From Emticicia sp. (GTDB taxonomy: Bacteria > Bacteroidota > Bacteroidia > Cytophagales > Spirosomataceae): 51,401 nt of DNA. Shown one piece after another: positions 1 through 8,053 of the stretch. Each line of letters begins with the position of its first letter. Positions within the stretch are counted from its first letter, which is position 1. The DNA lies in contig JAFEIL010000050.1 in the NCBI GenBank assembly GCA_017495105.1, positions 1-51,401 of the forward strand, written 5' to 3'. The position numbers and the translations under genes were made by a program. The notes beneath the pieces are model-generated. The model was not told the DNA's origin. It searched no databases and was given only the letters and a program-made list of their open reading frames with translations.

Positions 1-74
1 ATTATATAAAAGCTTCATTATATTCGTTAAAAGTAAAAAAAATAAATGATTTCTGATAATTTAACAAAGAATCT

Positions 75-323
75 TTAATTAATTGCACTCAATTTCTGCA
101 AAGCACCTTTCAAACCTTTCTCGATAGCTTTAAAATATTCGATTTCTATATCAAAAAATATAAATGCACTATTGAAGTTTCCTGTAAGAAGTTGTTTATA
201 ATGGTGATATGCTACTTTGATTAGCGGTATAAAAATTACCTGCCTCTCAGTTTGGGTGAAGGGTAATACAATATTGAATGATGTACTTCTTACGGTGAAA
301 AACTTGATGAGATTAGAGTAAAA
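75..323 (-). pseudogene. Degenerate C-terminal copy of ribonuclease P protein (rnpA remnant)
   Basis: The minus strand is open from 323 to a TAA at 75 but has no ATG, GTG or TTG start. Its last 55 or so residues read like the C-terminus of the intact RnpA at 3485-3874. The real protein has KQLLIGDFSIAFIYIG and the remnant has KQLLTGNFNSAFIFFD; both then continue with a YK/YF-x-IEKG(M/L)K-x-AL(K)K stretch. The nucleotide match is also clear, with about 36 of 45 bases identical around 101-145 against 3510-3554. The RNR-type basic motif that binds RNA in RnpA (RNLIRRRMKEAY in the real gene) has become IFIPLIKVAY, so no activity is expected. It fills most of the first 337 bases. Confidence 0.75.
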
Positions 324-337
324 TTAAGGCTTTATAC

Positions 338-2743
338 TTAATTACAACCCTGTATTTTTGCTAAAAAAACTTCGCTTGGCCCTGCACTAAATGGCGGATT
401 AAGCGAAATACTTTTTCCTGCATAATAATTGGTGGGAGTAGTAATATTTGCCTGACTCGTAATGGTTTCACTGGCTGAATAAGTTCCTGCAGCTTGCGAA
501 ATATTTCCGTAAACTAAGGTAAGGCTACAACTTGGAGTCTCGATTTCCCAAAAACCTCTTCCATAGGTACCAACTCTTAGTTTTCCACCAATTTTTGAAA
601 GTTCTACTTCATTGACTGCCACTTGAGGCAAACCCGTTCCGAACAAAGTCCAAGTAGGATTTGCTAAATTTCTGTAATAAACCCCAATATTCATACCTAC
701 ATAGATACCTTCAGTTGTGAAATCATCTACAACGACACTTCTCCCCGCAATCGCAGGTAAGCCAGCCGAAATATTTGTAAAAGTAGCTCCTGCATTCGTC
801 GAAAGCAAGACAGGTTGAGTTGTAGAAGTGGTGGTTATCCAAACTCGTGTAGGGTCATTATACTTCACAGCAATATCAGTAATAGTGGCTGGTGCAGTGT
901 AAGTTGACCAAGTTGTACCACCATTTGCGGTTCGGTGCAAGGTTGTTCCGAGAGAGGCATAAATATATTTGTCATTTGATGGGGCAACAGCTAATTCATT
1001 TAAATTCCCCGTTACGGGTGAAATCGCCGTCCAATTTGTACCTGAATTAATTGTTTTGTAAACAGCATTCCAGCCACCATAGGCGGTCGTCGAACTCGTC
1101 GGGTGCCATGCCAAAGGCGTAATCCAGTTACCTCCAGTAGGCTTTGGTAAACCGGAATATGAATTACCTCCATTAGTGGTTCTGTAAATACTCCCATTTT
1201 GCGAAGTGCCAATCATACGTAGATGATTAGTGGGGTCAATGATAACATCCATTCCATCGGCACCGAGCCAATCTACGAAATTCCCTCCTGATTGGCGAGC
1301 CACAGTTCCGTTATCCTGAGCTCCACCTGCCATCACATTGGCATTGGTAATACTAGAAGCAATCCGATACAATTGTCTGATTCCAAGACCCGTAGATAGG
1401 TCTGTCCAAGTATTTTGGGCAGCATAAGAAGTTCTATAAATTCCTCCATCACTTCCCGAATAAAGCGTAGTACCCACATATTCTAAGGCATGAACATCAG
1501 CGTGATTATAACCTACTGTATTTGGGTAAGACCAAACAGTTTGTTGAGTAAAAGATGTTCCGCCGTTGGTGCTTCTCCAAACAATAATTCCTGCGATAGA
1601 CAAATCATTTACATTAGATGGATTTACCGCAATGGCCATATCATAAGTAGCTTGTCCGCCAGCCGTTGTGCTTGTATATCCAAAATAATTAGTCCGTGCC
1701 GCCACATCTCCGATGACAGTAGTAGTAAAGGTTAGTCCCGAATCTGTACTTTTATACAATCGCCCAAACTGACTTCCATTGGCTTGTACGGCATAAACTA
1801 CATTGGCATCATTTGAACTTACACCTAATAGTGTACGTCCTGAATTGGTAATTCCTGAAGTTATAGCGTTCCAAGTTGTACCACCATCAGTTGAGCGATG
1901 AATTGTTGTAGTAGAAGCCGAATTTCCTGAGGAATACATTATGTTTGGGTCATTTGGTTTAAATTCAATATCTTCGACTGAAACCATAGACAGTCTTAGA
2001 GTCCAACTTGTGCCACCATTTGAAGATTCATGAATTCCTGAACTAGAAGTTGCATATATTTTATTGCTATTGGTTGGATGAACCAATATTTTTTTGGTTG
2101 AAATATTACTGGCAGCCATTGTTCTCCAAGTAATACCTGCATCTGTAGATTTAATAACTCCTACACCAGTAGCTGCTGCATAAATTGTATTTGTATTAGA
2201 AGGGGCAATAGCAAGATTAAAAACATTCATATAAATACTGTTATTGTCAACAAGCGGAGTCCATGATGTACCTCCATTCGTAGTCTTCCAAATACCACCA
2301 CCTGGCGAAGAAATATAAATAATATTTGTATTAGTCGGATTTACAGCCACACTCGTAACTCGTCCTACACCTGGATTCCAGCCCGAAGTATAAGTAAAAC
2401 TTTTAGGGCCGAGCTCTACCCATGCAGCTGATGATGAAAGCGGAGAAATTTGAGCGGCTTTCTTGAAAGCTTCTTGCTCGACCAAAGCCGATATTCGATA
2501 GCCTTTTTCATCTAAATGGAATTTTTGCTCGAATTTCCATCTTTCATAATGCTTTTGGTCTTTCTTTTGCTGAGTGGTATCGGTCTCGTTGGCGATAAAC
2601 AAATCGGCTAAATTTTGGATTTCTGTAAAACTTAAATCATTCCGATTAATGATTTCATAAATTGTCTTCTGAGCAAAAACATTATTAAAAGTAAACAGCA
2701 AAAGAAATAGCCAATAATGCCGTCTTTGTACAATTGTTAACAT
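338..2743 (-). CDS. BNR/sortilin-type beta-propeller surface protein with C-terminal 3-coathanger-like domain
   Basis: An 801-residue secreted protein. It has a signal peptide (residues 1 to about 24, ending FAQ), then a long propeller region with many Asp-box/BNR motifs (STDGGTTWN, SSNGGTSWT, STNAGATFTN, STNGGTSFTQ) alternating with NPTN-like strands, as in Vps10/sortilin and YCF48-type propellers. The last 60 residues (AGTYSASETIT ... SAGPSEVFLAKIQGC) resemble the 3-coathanger stack domain that ends many Cytophagales surface proteins. The propeller class is well supported; glycan or protein binding is only inferred and no substrate can be named. The stop lies 15 bases from the rnpA remnant. 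Confidence 0.85.
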   Translation of the reverse strand: MLTIVQRRHYWLFLLLFTFNNVFAQKTIYEIINRNDLSFTEIQNLADLFIANETDTTQQKKDQKHYERWKFEQKFHLDEKGYRISALVEQEAFKKAAQISPLSSSAAWVELGPKSFTYTSGWNPGVGRVTSVAVNPTNTNIIYISSPGGGIWKTTNGGTSWTPLVDNNSIYMNVFNLAIAPSNTNTIYAAATGVGVIKSTDAGITWRTMAASNISTKKILVHPTNSNKIYATSSSGIHESSNGGTSWTLRLSMVSVEDIEFKPNDPNIMYSSGNSASTTTIHRSTDGGTTWNAITSGITNSGRTLLGVSSNDANVVYAVQANGSQFGRLYKSTDSGLTFTTTVIGDVAARTNYFGYTSTTAGGQATYDMAIAVNPSNVNDLSIAGIIVWRSTNGGTSFTQQTVWSYPNTVGYNHADVHALEYVGTTLYSGSDGGIYRTSYAAQNTWTDLSTGLGIRQLYRIASSITNANVMAGGAQDNGTVARQSGGNFVDWLGADGMDVIIDPTNHLRMIGTSQNGSIYRTTNGGNSYSGLPKPTGGNWITPLAWHPTSSTTAYGGWNAVYKTINSGTNWTAISPVTGNLNELAVAPSNDKYIYASLGTTLHRTANGGTTWSTYTAPATITDIAVKYNDPTRVWITTTSTTQPVLLSTNAGATFTNISAGLPAIAGRSVVVDDFTTEGIYVGMNIGVYYRNLANPTWTLFGTGLPQVAVNEVELSKIGGKLRVGTYGRGFWEIETPSCSLTLVYGNISQAAGTYSASETITSQANITTPTNYYAGKSISLNPPFSAGPSEVFLAKIQGCN

Positions 2744-2903
2744 TATTTAATAGTATTGGATAGGAGATAAAGGTTTAATTAAACTCCGTTTATTTACTCT
2801 AACGAGTTTATTTAATTTGAGATTATAAAATTACCAATAATCCTAAATTTTTACAATATTCTTATCAAACGATTATTAAAGAATAATTGATTCAAAAAAT
2901 TAA

Positions 2904-2937
2904 AAAAAAGTCTGCTACTCCAAAAGCAACAGACCTA
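2904..2937 (-). terminator. Probable rho-independent terminator of the lipoprotein gene
   Basis: An imperfect hairpin (GTCTG/CAGAC outer stem, two inner mismatches) preceded on the plus strand by a run of A, which is a U-run for minus-strand transcripts. It lies 25 bases beyond the stop at 2962. Confidence 0.6.
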
Positions 2938-2961
2938 TAATTATTATTCGTTCTTGTATTT

Positions 2962-3378
2962 TTAGGGCCGTCCGGTATTGACATTTAATTCGACAAATAC
3001 TCGTTGTTGGCTCGAAACCTTCACAGTTTTCTCAATACTTGTTTTTACACTAAAAGCCAGTGCATTTTGTATGGCAGACTCTAAATATACTTTATAAGAC
3101 CCATCTTCTACCTCAAATAAAAAAACACCAGTTCGGTTAAGTTTTTTTCTTAAGGGGGCTATATAACTGTTTTCACTACTTAATATAACAGTATACTCAC
3201 CGTAAATCCTATCCAATTCTTCATTGGTTAATCTGCATGGATTGTCGCTATTAGGGTCTATAGCATATCCACACAGTGGGCCAATACTTACCTTACCTTC
3301 AATAATCCCCAAAGGTCTTACATCTGCGGCAGTACATCCTATTAAAATAAGCATTAAAAACAAATATATCAATTTCAT
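2962..3378 (-). CDS. Small predicted lipoprotein, function unknown
   Basis: A 138-residue protein whose N-terminus MKLIYLFLMLILIGC is a lipoprotein signal peptide, with the lipobox Cys at residue 15. The rest (about 120 residues) is soluble. It contains two internal Cys in the segment GPLCGYAID...NPCRLT and then a beta-rich stretch ending in a segment (TVKVSSQQRVFVELNV) like a carboxypeptidase-regulatory or DUF4382-type beta sandwich; that comparison is weak. It is expected to be anchored in the cell envelope. I recognise no family. It has its own terminator downstream and about 100 bases separate it from rnpA, so it is probably transcribed alone. Confidence 0.7.
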   Translation of the reverse strand: MKLIYLFLMLILIGCTAADVRPLGIIEGKVSIGPLCGYAIDPNSDNPCRLTNEELDRIYGEYTVILSSENSYIAPLRKKLNRTGVFLFEVEDGSYKVYLESAIQNALAFSVKTSIEKTVKVSSQQRVFVELNVNTGRP

Positions 3379-3484
3379 AATCTCTACCTATTTAGGTAAA
3401 TAACTGGCTATTATTTAAACGATTTAGGTTCTATTTTTATTAGAAAGGTTGGGAAGAGATAAAAATGAGAAAGATTATTTTTAA

Positions 3485-3874
3485 TCATTTTGTACCAAAC
3501 ACCTTCTTTAAAGCACTTTTCATACCTTTTTCGATAACTTTATAATCTTCGATACCTTTTCCTATATAAATAAAAGCGATGCTAAAATCTCCTATAAGTA
3601 ATTGTTTATGAAGACGATAGGCTTCTTTCATACGGCGGCGAATGAGATTTCGGTCAACGGCGTGCTTAAATTGACGCTTAGGGACGGAGAATAAAACTTG
3701 GGTAGCATTTTGAGGAGAAAGACTTAAATCAGCTTCGGCGGAAATTTGAGGCCGAAAAACCACACGCATCGGATATGAAAACACTCCTCCATTGGCAGTA
3801 TTTTTTCTGTCAAAAAGGGCTTCGATAACCTTTACACTACAAAGACGCTCGTCTTTTTTAAATGTTTTTCGCAA
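3485..3874 (-). CDS. rnpA: Ribonuclease P protein component
   Basis: The protein subunit of RNase P, which matures tRNA 5' ends. The core is KTFKKDERLCS near the N-terminus, then FSVPKRQFKHAVDRN and the RNA-binding motif RNLIRRRMKEAY, then the conserved C-terminal helix. The open frame extends to 3988, but the extra N-terminal 38 codons have no family-like sequence and run through a palindrome. I therefore place the start at TTG 3874, giving 129 residues, the usual RnpA length. The order rpmH-rnpA on one strand is the classic bacterial arrangement. The start choice is an inference; the family is certain. Confidence 0.9.
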   Translation of the reverse strand: MRKTFKKDERLCSVKVIEALFDRKNTANGGVFSYPMRVVFRPQISAEADLSLSPQNATQVLFSVPKRQFKHAVDRNLIRRRMKEAYRLHKQLLIGDFSIAFIYIGKGIEDYKVIEKGMKSALKKVFGTK

Positions 3875-3882
3875 AATGTCGG

Positions 3883-3900
3883 GCGAACGTTCACGTTCGC
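3883..3900. repeat. Perfect palindrome GCGAACG-TTCA-CGTTCGC just upstream of rnpA start
   Basis: A 7-bp perfect inverted repeat with a 4-base loop, 9 bases upstream of the TTG start chosen for rnpA. It shares the GAACGT/ACGTTC core with palindromes at 40052 and 42570. Confidence 0.7.
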
Positions 3901-4024
3901 ATTTATGAAAATTATTAACTGAACGAAGTAAAACTTCATTCCACAAAAAAAGCCACCCAAAAGGCGGCTCAAATATCTTTATTATCAAATAGCTTTGATA
4001 AAATTTCTATTTTAAGAAAAAATC

Positions 4025-4180
4025 TTATTTGTGCTTTTTCTCATCAGAAACAGATAATCTCTTTCTACCTCTTGCACGACGTGCAGAAATTATTCTTCTT
4101 CCGTTAGCTGTTTCCATACGCTCACGGAATCCGTGTTTATTACGACGCTTTCTATTTGATGGTTGGAATGTCCTTTTCAT
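4025..4180 (-). CDS. rpmH: 50S ribosomal protein bL34
   Basis: A 51-residue, strongly basic protein starting [20 protein letters not shown], followed by the invariant bL34 segment ending in [17 protein letters not shown]. It is a structural protein of the large ribosomal subunit. It is immediately upstream of rnpA on the same strand, with 150 bases between its stop and the rnpA TTG, as in most bacteria. A good Bacteroidota promoter precedes it. A longer plus-strand open frame covers the same bases but is only a shadow of this gene. Confidence 0.97.
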   Translation of the reverse strand: MKRTFQPSNRKRRNKHGFRERMETANGRRIISARRARGRKRLSVSDEKKHK

Positions 4181-4225
4181 TATATTTTTGTTATTTTTGT
4201 TCTTTGAATCCTAAATTCGGGAGTG

Positions 4226-4255
4226 CAAAAGTACTACTATTTTTTAAAACCACAA
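4226..4255 (-). promoter_or_regulatory. Bacteroidota-type promoter of rpmH-rnpA
   Basis: Read on the minus strand: TTG at 4255-4253, a 19-base spacer, then TACTTTTG (4233-4226), matching the TTG-N19-TAnnTTTG consensus of the main Bacteroidota sigma factor. It lies about 45 bases upstream of the rpmH ATG. Confidence 0.75.
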
Positions 4256-4276
4256 AATCCTAAAGAAAAAAACTAT

Positions 4277-5725
4277 ATGAAATACAAAATATATTCAAAA
4301 AACAAAGCATCTCACTTCATTAACATTGAATGTAGTATCGAAAACATTTGCTCTCAAGAAGTCGAACTACAATTACCAGCTTGGCGACCTGGACGTTATG
4401 AATTACAAAATTTTGCTAAAAATATTCAAAAATTTGAGGTTTTTAACGAAAATAACCAAAAACTAAAAGCGTCAAAAATCACGAAAGACCGCTGGAAAGT
4501 ACAAACTAACGGAGCCACTTGCGTTGTAGTCAAATATAATTATTTTGCCAATATAATCAATGCAGGGAGCAGTTTTGTCGATGAAAATATTCTGTATGTA
4601 AATCCAGTAAACCTCTGTATTTATGCCGAAGGCTACATCAATGAACCTTGCACATTAGAATTATACAAAGCTGATAATCAAGAAATTGCGGGATTGAATG
4701 ACCAACAAAAACTTGATAATGATAAAGTAAGTATTTCGTTTAATGATTTTTACCATTTGGCAGATTCGCCTTTTATCGTCAGTTCAAATCTAAAGCATGA
4801 TTTTTACGAAGTCGGAAAAGTACAATTTAACATTTGGTTTGAAGGAAATCTTTCAAGAGAAAATTTGCACCAAATAAAAATCGATTTTAAGAAATTTACA
4901 GAAGAACAAATTAAACTTTTTGGAGAATTTCCTGAAAAAACTTATCACTTTATTACTTGGATTTTACCGATACCCTATTATCATGGAGTCGAGCATCGCA
5001 GCTCTACTATGCAAGTTTTGGGGCCAGATAATCAGGATTTTGACGATTCACCGCCTGCAGATATTTACATTGATTTACTCGGCTTGGCTTCACACGAACT
5101 TTTCCATGCTTGGAATATTTGTAAACTTCGCCCCGTTGAGCTTCTTCCTTACGACTATACGAAAGAAAATTATTTCTCAACATGCTTCGTTGCAGAGGGC
5201 GTAACGACTTATTACGGAGATTTGATGCTTTATCGTTCGGAGATTTTCGATAAAAATCAGTATTATAAAGAATTGGAAGCGTATTATAAACGTCATTTCG
5301 ATCACGCTGACAGTGCCTCACAATCACTTTTTGAATCTTCATGGGATTTGTGGCTCGATGGCTATACACAAAGTATTCCAGACCGCAAAGTTTCAGTGTA
5401 TCATAAAGGAGCTGTCGCCGCTCAGATTTTGGATTTGCATCTACAACGAGTTTCGGAAAAAAATCGCTCGATTGATAATGTAATGGCTTTGATGTGGCAG
5501 CGTTTCGGAAAATCTGAAAATGGCACTCCACTAAAAGGCTACACTTTGCAAGATTATAAAGATATTTGTGAGGAAGTGGCCGAAGAATCGCTTGATTGGT
5601 ATTTTGAAAAATGTATTTTCGGCACAGAATCTCTTTTTGATTTACTCAACAACTATCTGCAAGATATTAATTTACAGATAGTTAGAAACGAAGAAGGACT
5701 GGTTAAATTAGAAATTCTTAGCTAA
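4277..5725 (+). CDS. M61-family peptidase (glycyl aminopeptidase-like), lacking a PDZ domain
   Basis: A zinc metallopeptidase related to M61 glycyl aminopeptidase. The zinc site is HELFHAWN (H273, E274, H277), with the third ligand in FVAEGVTTYYGD (E306), about 30 residues downstream as in this clan. The N-terminal region (WRPGRYELQNFAKNI) is the beta-sandwich domain typical of M61. The open frame begins at 4223, but homologues start at MKYKIYSKNKASHF, so I use ATG 4277 (482 residues). M61 proteins often run to about 600 residues with a C-terminal PDZ domain; this one stops before it. There is no signal peptide, so it is probably cytoplasmic. It is divergent from rpmH. Confidence 0.88.
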   Translation: MKYKIYSKNKASHFINIECSIENICSQEVELQLPAWRPGRYELQNFAKNIQKFEVFNENNQKLKASKITKDRWKVQTNGATCVVVKYNYFANIINAGSSFVDENILYVNPVNLCIYAEGYINEPCTLELYKADNQEIAGLNDQQKLDNDKVSISFNDFYHLADSPFIVSSNLKHDFYEVGKVQFNIWFEGNLSRENLHQIKIDFKKFTEEQIKLFGEFPEKTYHFITWILPIPYYHGVEHRSSTMQVLGPDNQDFDDSPPADIYIDLLGLASHELFHAWNICKLRPVELLPYDYTKENYFSTCFVAEGVTTYYGDLMLYRSEIFDKNQYYKELEAYYKRHFDHADSASQSLFESSWDLWLDGYTQSIPDRKVSVYHKGAVAAQILDLHLQRVSEKNRSIDNVMALMWQRFGKSENGTPLKGYTLQDYKDICEEVAEESLDWYFEKCIFGTESLFDLLNNYLQDINLQIVRNEEGLVKLEILS

Positions 5726-5738
5726 ATATTACCACAAA

Positions 5739-5773
5739 CATTCTCAATTATACATTATTCATTATCAATTAAA
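5739..5773 (+). repeat. Short-period (7 nt) degenerate repeat before the thioesterase start
   Basis: Consecutive heptads of the type CATTCTC, AATTATA, CATTATT, CATTATC, AATTAAA run up to 4 bases before the ATG at 5778. It belongs to the heptad-repeat group described in the findings. Confidence 0.5.
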
Positions 5774-5777
5774 ATAA

Positions 5778-6185
5778 ATGTATTCATTCGATTACGACTA
5801 CCGTATCCGCTATGCCGATATTGACCAAATGGGCTATATGTATTATGGAAACTACGCTAAACTCTACGAAATTGGTCGAGTAGAAGCCCTGCGTTCGTTG
5901 GGACTTCGTTACCGAGAATTAGAAGAAACTGGCATCATTATGCCAGTTTATGAAAATAAATCACGCTTTATTTCGCCCGCCAAATATGATGATTTAGTAA
6001 CAATTCGAGTGATTATTAAGGCATTACCTAAGGTAAGAATTATATTTCACTATGAAATATATGATGAGCAACAAACGCTTTTACACACTGGCGAAACCAC
6101 ATTGGTTTTTGTAAAAACATCAAACAATAGAATTACGACTTGTCCAAAAGAAATTACTGATAGATTATTGCCTTTTTTTAAGTAA
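5778..6185 (+). CDS. Acyl-CoA thioesterase, YbgC/FadM hot-dog family
   Basis: A 135-residue single hot-dog-fold protein. The N-terminal segment RYADIDQMGYMYYGNYAKL is the YbgC/4-hydroxybenzoyl-CoA thioesterase active-site signature (acidic residue, Gly, Tyr-Gly-Asn-Tyr), and the rest (LRYRELEETGIIMPVYE, FVKTSNNRITTCP) fits the family. It should hydrolyse acyl-CoA thioesters in the cytoplasm; the natural substrate cannot be told. It follows the M61 peptidase on the same strand after 52 bases. Confidence 0.88.
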   Translation: MYSFDYDYRIRYADIDQMGYMYYGNYAKLYEIGRVEALRSLGLRYRELEETGIIMPVYENKSRFISPAKYDDLVTIRVIIKALPKVRIIFHYEIYDEQQTLLHTGETTLVFVKTSNNRITTCPKEITDRLLPFFK

Positions 6186-6212
6186 AGCAATTTTTCAAAT
6201 TGCTCAAAACAA

Positions 6213-6242
6213 ATGAGCCACCTCAAGAAAGAAGTGGCTCAT
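6213..6242. terminator. Bidirectional terminator between thioesterase and amidase
   Basis: A 9-bp perfect stem ATGAGCCAC/GTGGCTCAT with a 12-base loop, between two convergent genes. A second perfect 8-bp hairpin (AGCAATTT/AAATTGCT, 6186-6204) precedes it. Confidence 0.75.
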
Positions 6243-6275
6243 TATGTATAAAAGGGAACAATTTAAAAAATTATT

Positions 6276-7925
6276 CTACAACTTCGGATGTTTTTTGTGA
6301 AAATCAGTCGCATCTTGGTAAGCTTTTGCCACTTGTAAAAGCTTTGCTTCACCAAATAATTTACCCATAAAAGTAATACTCAAAGGTCGGCCTTCCGAGC
6401 GAAAACCATTAGGCAAAACCACACATGGATGACCAGTAAGGTTGGTCATAGTTAAATTTTTACTAAATGATGGCGTGATATAGACATCAAATCCTTTCAG
6501 CGTTTTATCTAATTCTTGAATCAATAAAGTACGATGGCGATTGGCTTGTAAATATTCAACTGCAGGCACAAATCGAGCTGAACGAAAGGCATTTGGCCAA
6601 GCGTTCTTGCTTTGTCTCACCATCAAATCATCCTTGCCTAAGCGAGTCAAATCATCAAAAGCAGCGGCAGCTTCAACACCCAACAAAAAACTAATTTCAT
6701 TCGATGGTAAAGTTGGTAACTCAATCGGAATTAGCTCTGCACCAAGTTTTTTGAGTGTGACCAAAGTAAGCGAATCGGTCGTTTTATTGGGAGATTTTCT
6801 TTCAAAATCGCTTTTTACATAAGCAATTTTCATGCCTTTTATCCCTTGCGTTCCATCATAATTAAAGGGAGCTTTCATACAAGTAAAATCCTGATTATCA
6901 ACTCCTTGAATAGTATTCATAACAATTGCACAATCTTCAACTGTGCGGCAAATTGGCCCCAATTTATCCATACTCCAACTTAAAGCCATCGCACCTGTGC
7001 GAGGTACACGCCCAAAAGTTGGACGCAAGCCGGTGGTTCCGCATTCGGTTGAAGGCGATACAATCGAACCTAGCGTTTCACTACCGATAGCAAAAGGTAA
7101 AAGTCCAGCCGAAACTGAAGAAGCCGAACCCGCCGATGAACCACTCGAACCACGTTTCAAGTCCCACGGATTTAAAGTTTTTCCGCCAAACCAAACATCG
7201 CCCATTGCGAGTTCACCCAAGGTCAATTTGGCACAAAGAACTGCTCCCGCTTGCTCCAAACGCTGAATAACAATAGCATCTTTATCAATTATTTGATCTT
7301 TAAAAGGCACCGAACCCCAAGTTGTTTTATAACCTTTTACAGCCAATAAATCTTTTGCACCATACGGAATCCCGTGAAGAAAACCTCGATATTTGCCTGC
7401 CTTAATCTCAGCATCGGCTTGAGCAGCTTGTTTTAAAGCCAAATCTTCTGTAATCGTAACCACACAATGCAGTTGACTATCATATTTTTTTAGTCTTTCT
7501 AGAAAAAACTTTGTCAATTCAATAGATGTAATCTGCTTGGTTTTGAGTAATTCACCCAATTCTCGCACCGAATAAAAAGCCAAATCTTCACGCGTGGCGG
7601 GTAATTTGACGGCTAAAATTTGTGAGGCCTTGAAAGGTAAAAAGTTTTTTTCAAACTCAAAACCCAAAGGAAGCGGATTGAAATACAAAGCCGGCGAAAC
7701 GCTATTATCAAGCGACACCTTTCGCATGGCTTCAAAATCTTTTTGGTTATCTCGCAAATCATTGAGCATTGAATCAGCTTCGGCATCGGTAAAATCAAGT
7801 CCTAATATTTTCTCGGCTTGATTGATTACTTCAACTGTCAAAGGCGGATTTTCGACAACTTTAGTGATGAATGCTCCCAAACCAAGCGAAAATAAACAGG
7901 CTACGGGTAAAATTAGTTTTTTCAT
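6276..7925 (-). CDS. Secreted amidase-signature enzyme
   Basis: An enzyme of the amidase signature family (Ser-cisSer-Lys triad). Lys is in PYGAKDLLAV (about residue 191), the cis-Ser is in the Gly/Ser-rich GSSGSSAGSAS (about 259-269), and the nucleophile Ser is in ETLGSIVSP (about 287). The start is set at ATG 7925, where a signal peptide begins (MKKLILPVACLFSLGLGAF); upstream codons look non-coding. The protein is then 549 residues. An N-terminal region of about 110 residues precedes the catalytic core. It hydrolyses an amide bond, but the substrate is unknown; an envelope location argues against GatA. Divergent from the M28 peptidase. Confidence 0.88.
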   Translation of the reverse strand: MKKLILPVACLFSLGLGAFITKVVENPPLTVEVINQAEKILGLDFTDAEADSMLNDLRDNQKDFEAMRKVSLDNSVSPALYFNPLPLGFEFEKNFLPFKASQILAVKLPATREDLAFYSVRELGELLKTKQITSIELTKFFLERLKKYDSQLHCVVTITEDLALKQAAQADAEIKAGKYRGFLHGIPYGAKDLLAVKGYKTTWGSVPFKDQIIDKDAIVIQRLEQAGAVLCAKLTLGELAMGDVWFGGKTLNPWDLKRGSSGSSAGSASSVSAGLLPFAIGSETLGSIVSPSTECGTTGLRPTFGRVPRTGAMALSWSMDKLGPICRTVEDCAIVMNTIQGVDNQDFTCMKAPFNYDGTQGIKGMKIAYVKSDFERKSPNKTTDSLTLVTLKKLGAELIPIELPTLPSNEISFLLGVEAAAAFDDLTRLGKDDLMVRQSKNAWPNAFRSARFVPAVEYLQANRHRTLLIQELDKTLKGFDVYITPSFSKNLTMTNLTGHPCVVLPNGFRSEGRPLSITFMGKLFGEAKLLQVAKAYQDATDFHKKHPKL

Positions 7926-8053
7926 TATGCTGATGATTGTTTTTTCCACAATTTAGGTAAAAGCGGAGTTTTTGAAAAGAGTTTTTAGATTTTATTATTA
8001 GAACTAATTTCTGAGTATATTTGATTTTCGGTTTATCAACAAAATTTCAATCA

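Noticed and set aside
4029-4214. Plus-strand open frame of 61 codons
   Set aside because: Lies over rpmH; bL34 on the minus strand accounts for the sequence completely.
5007-5531. Minus-strand open frame of 174 codons
   Set aside because: Shadow of the M61 peptidase, which has a complete zinc motif in the other strand.
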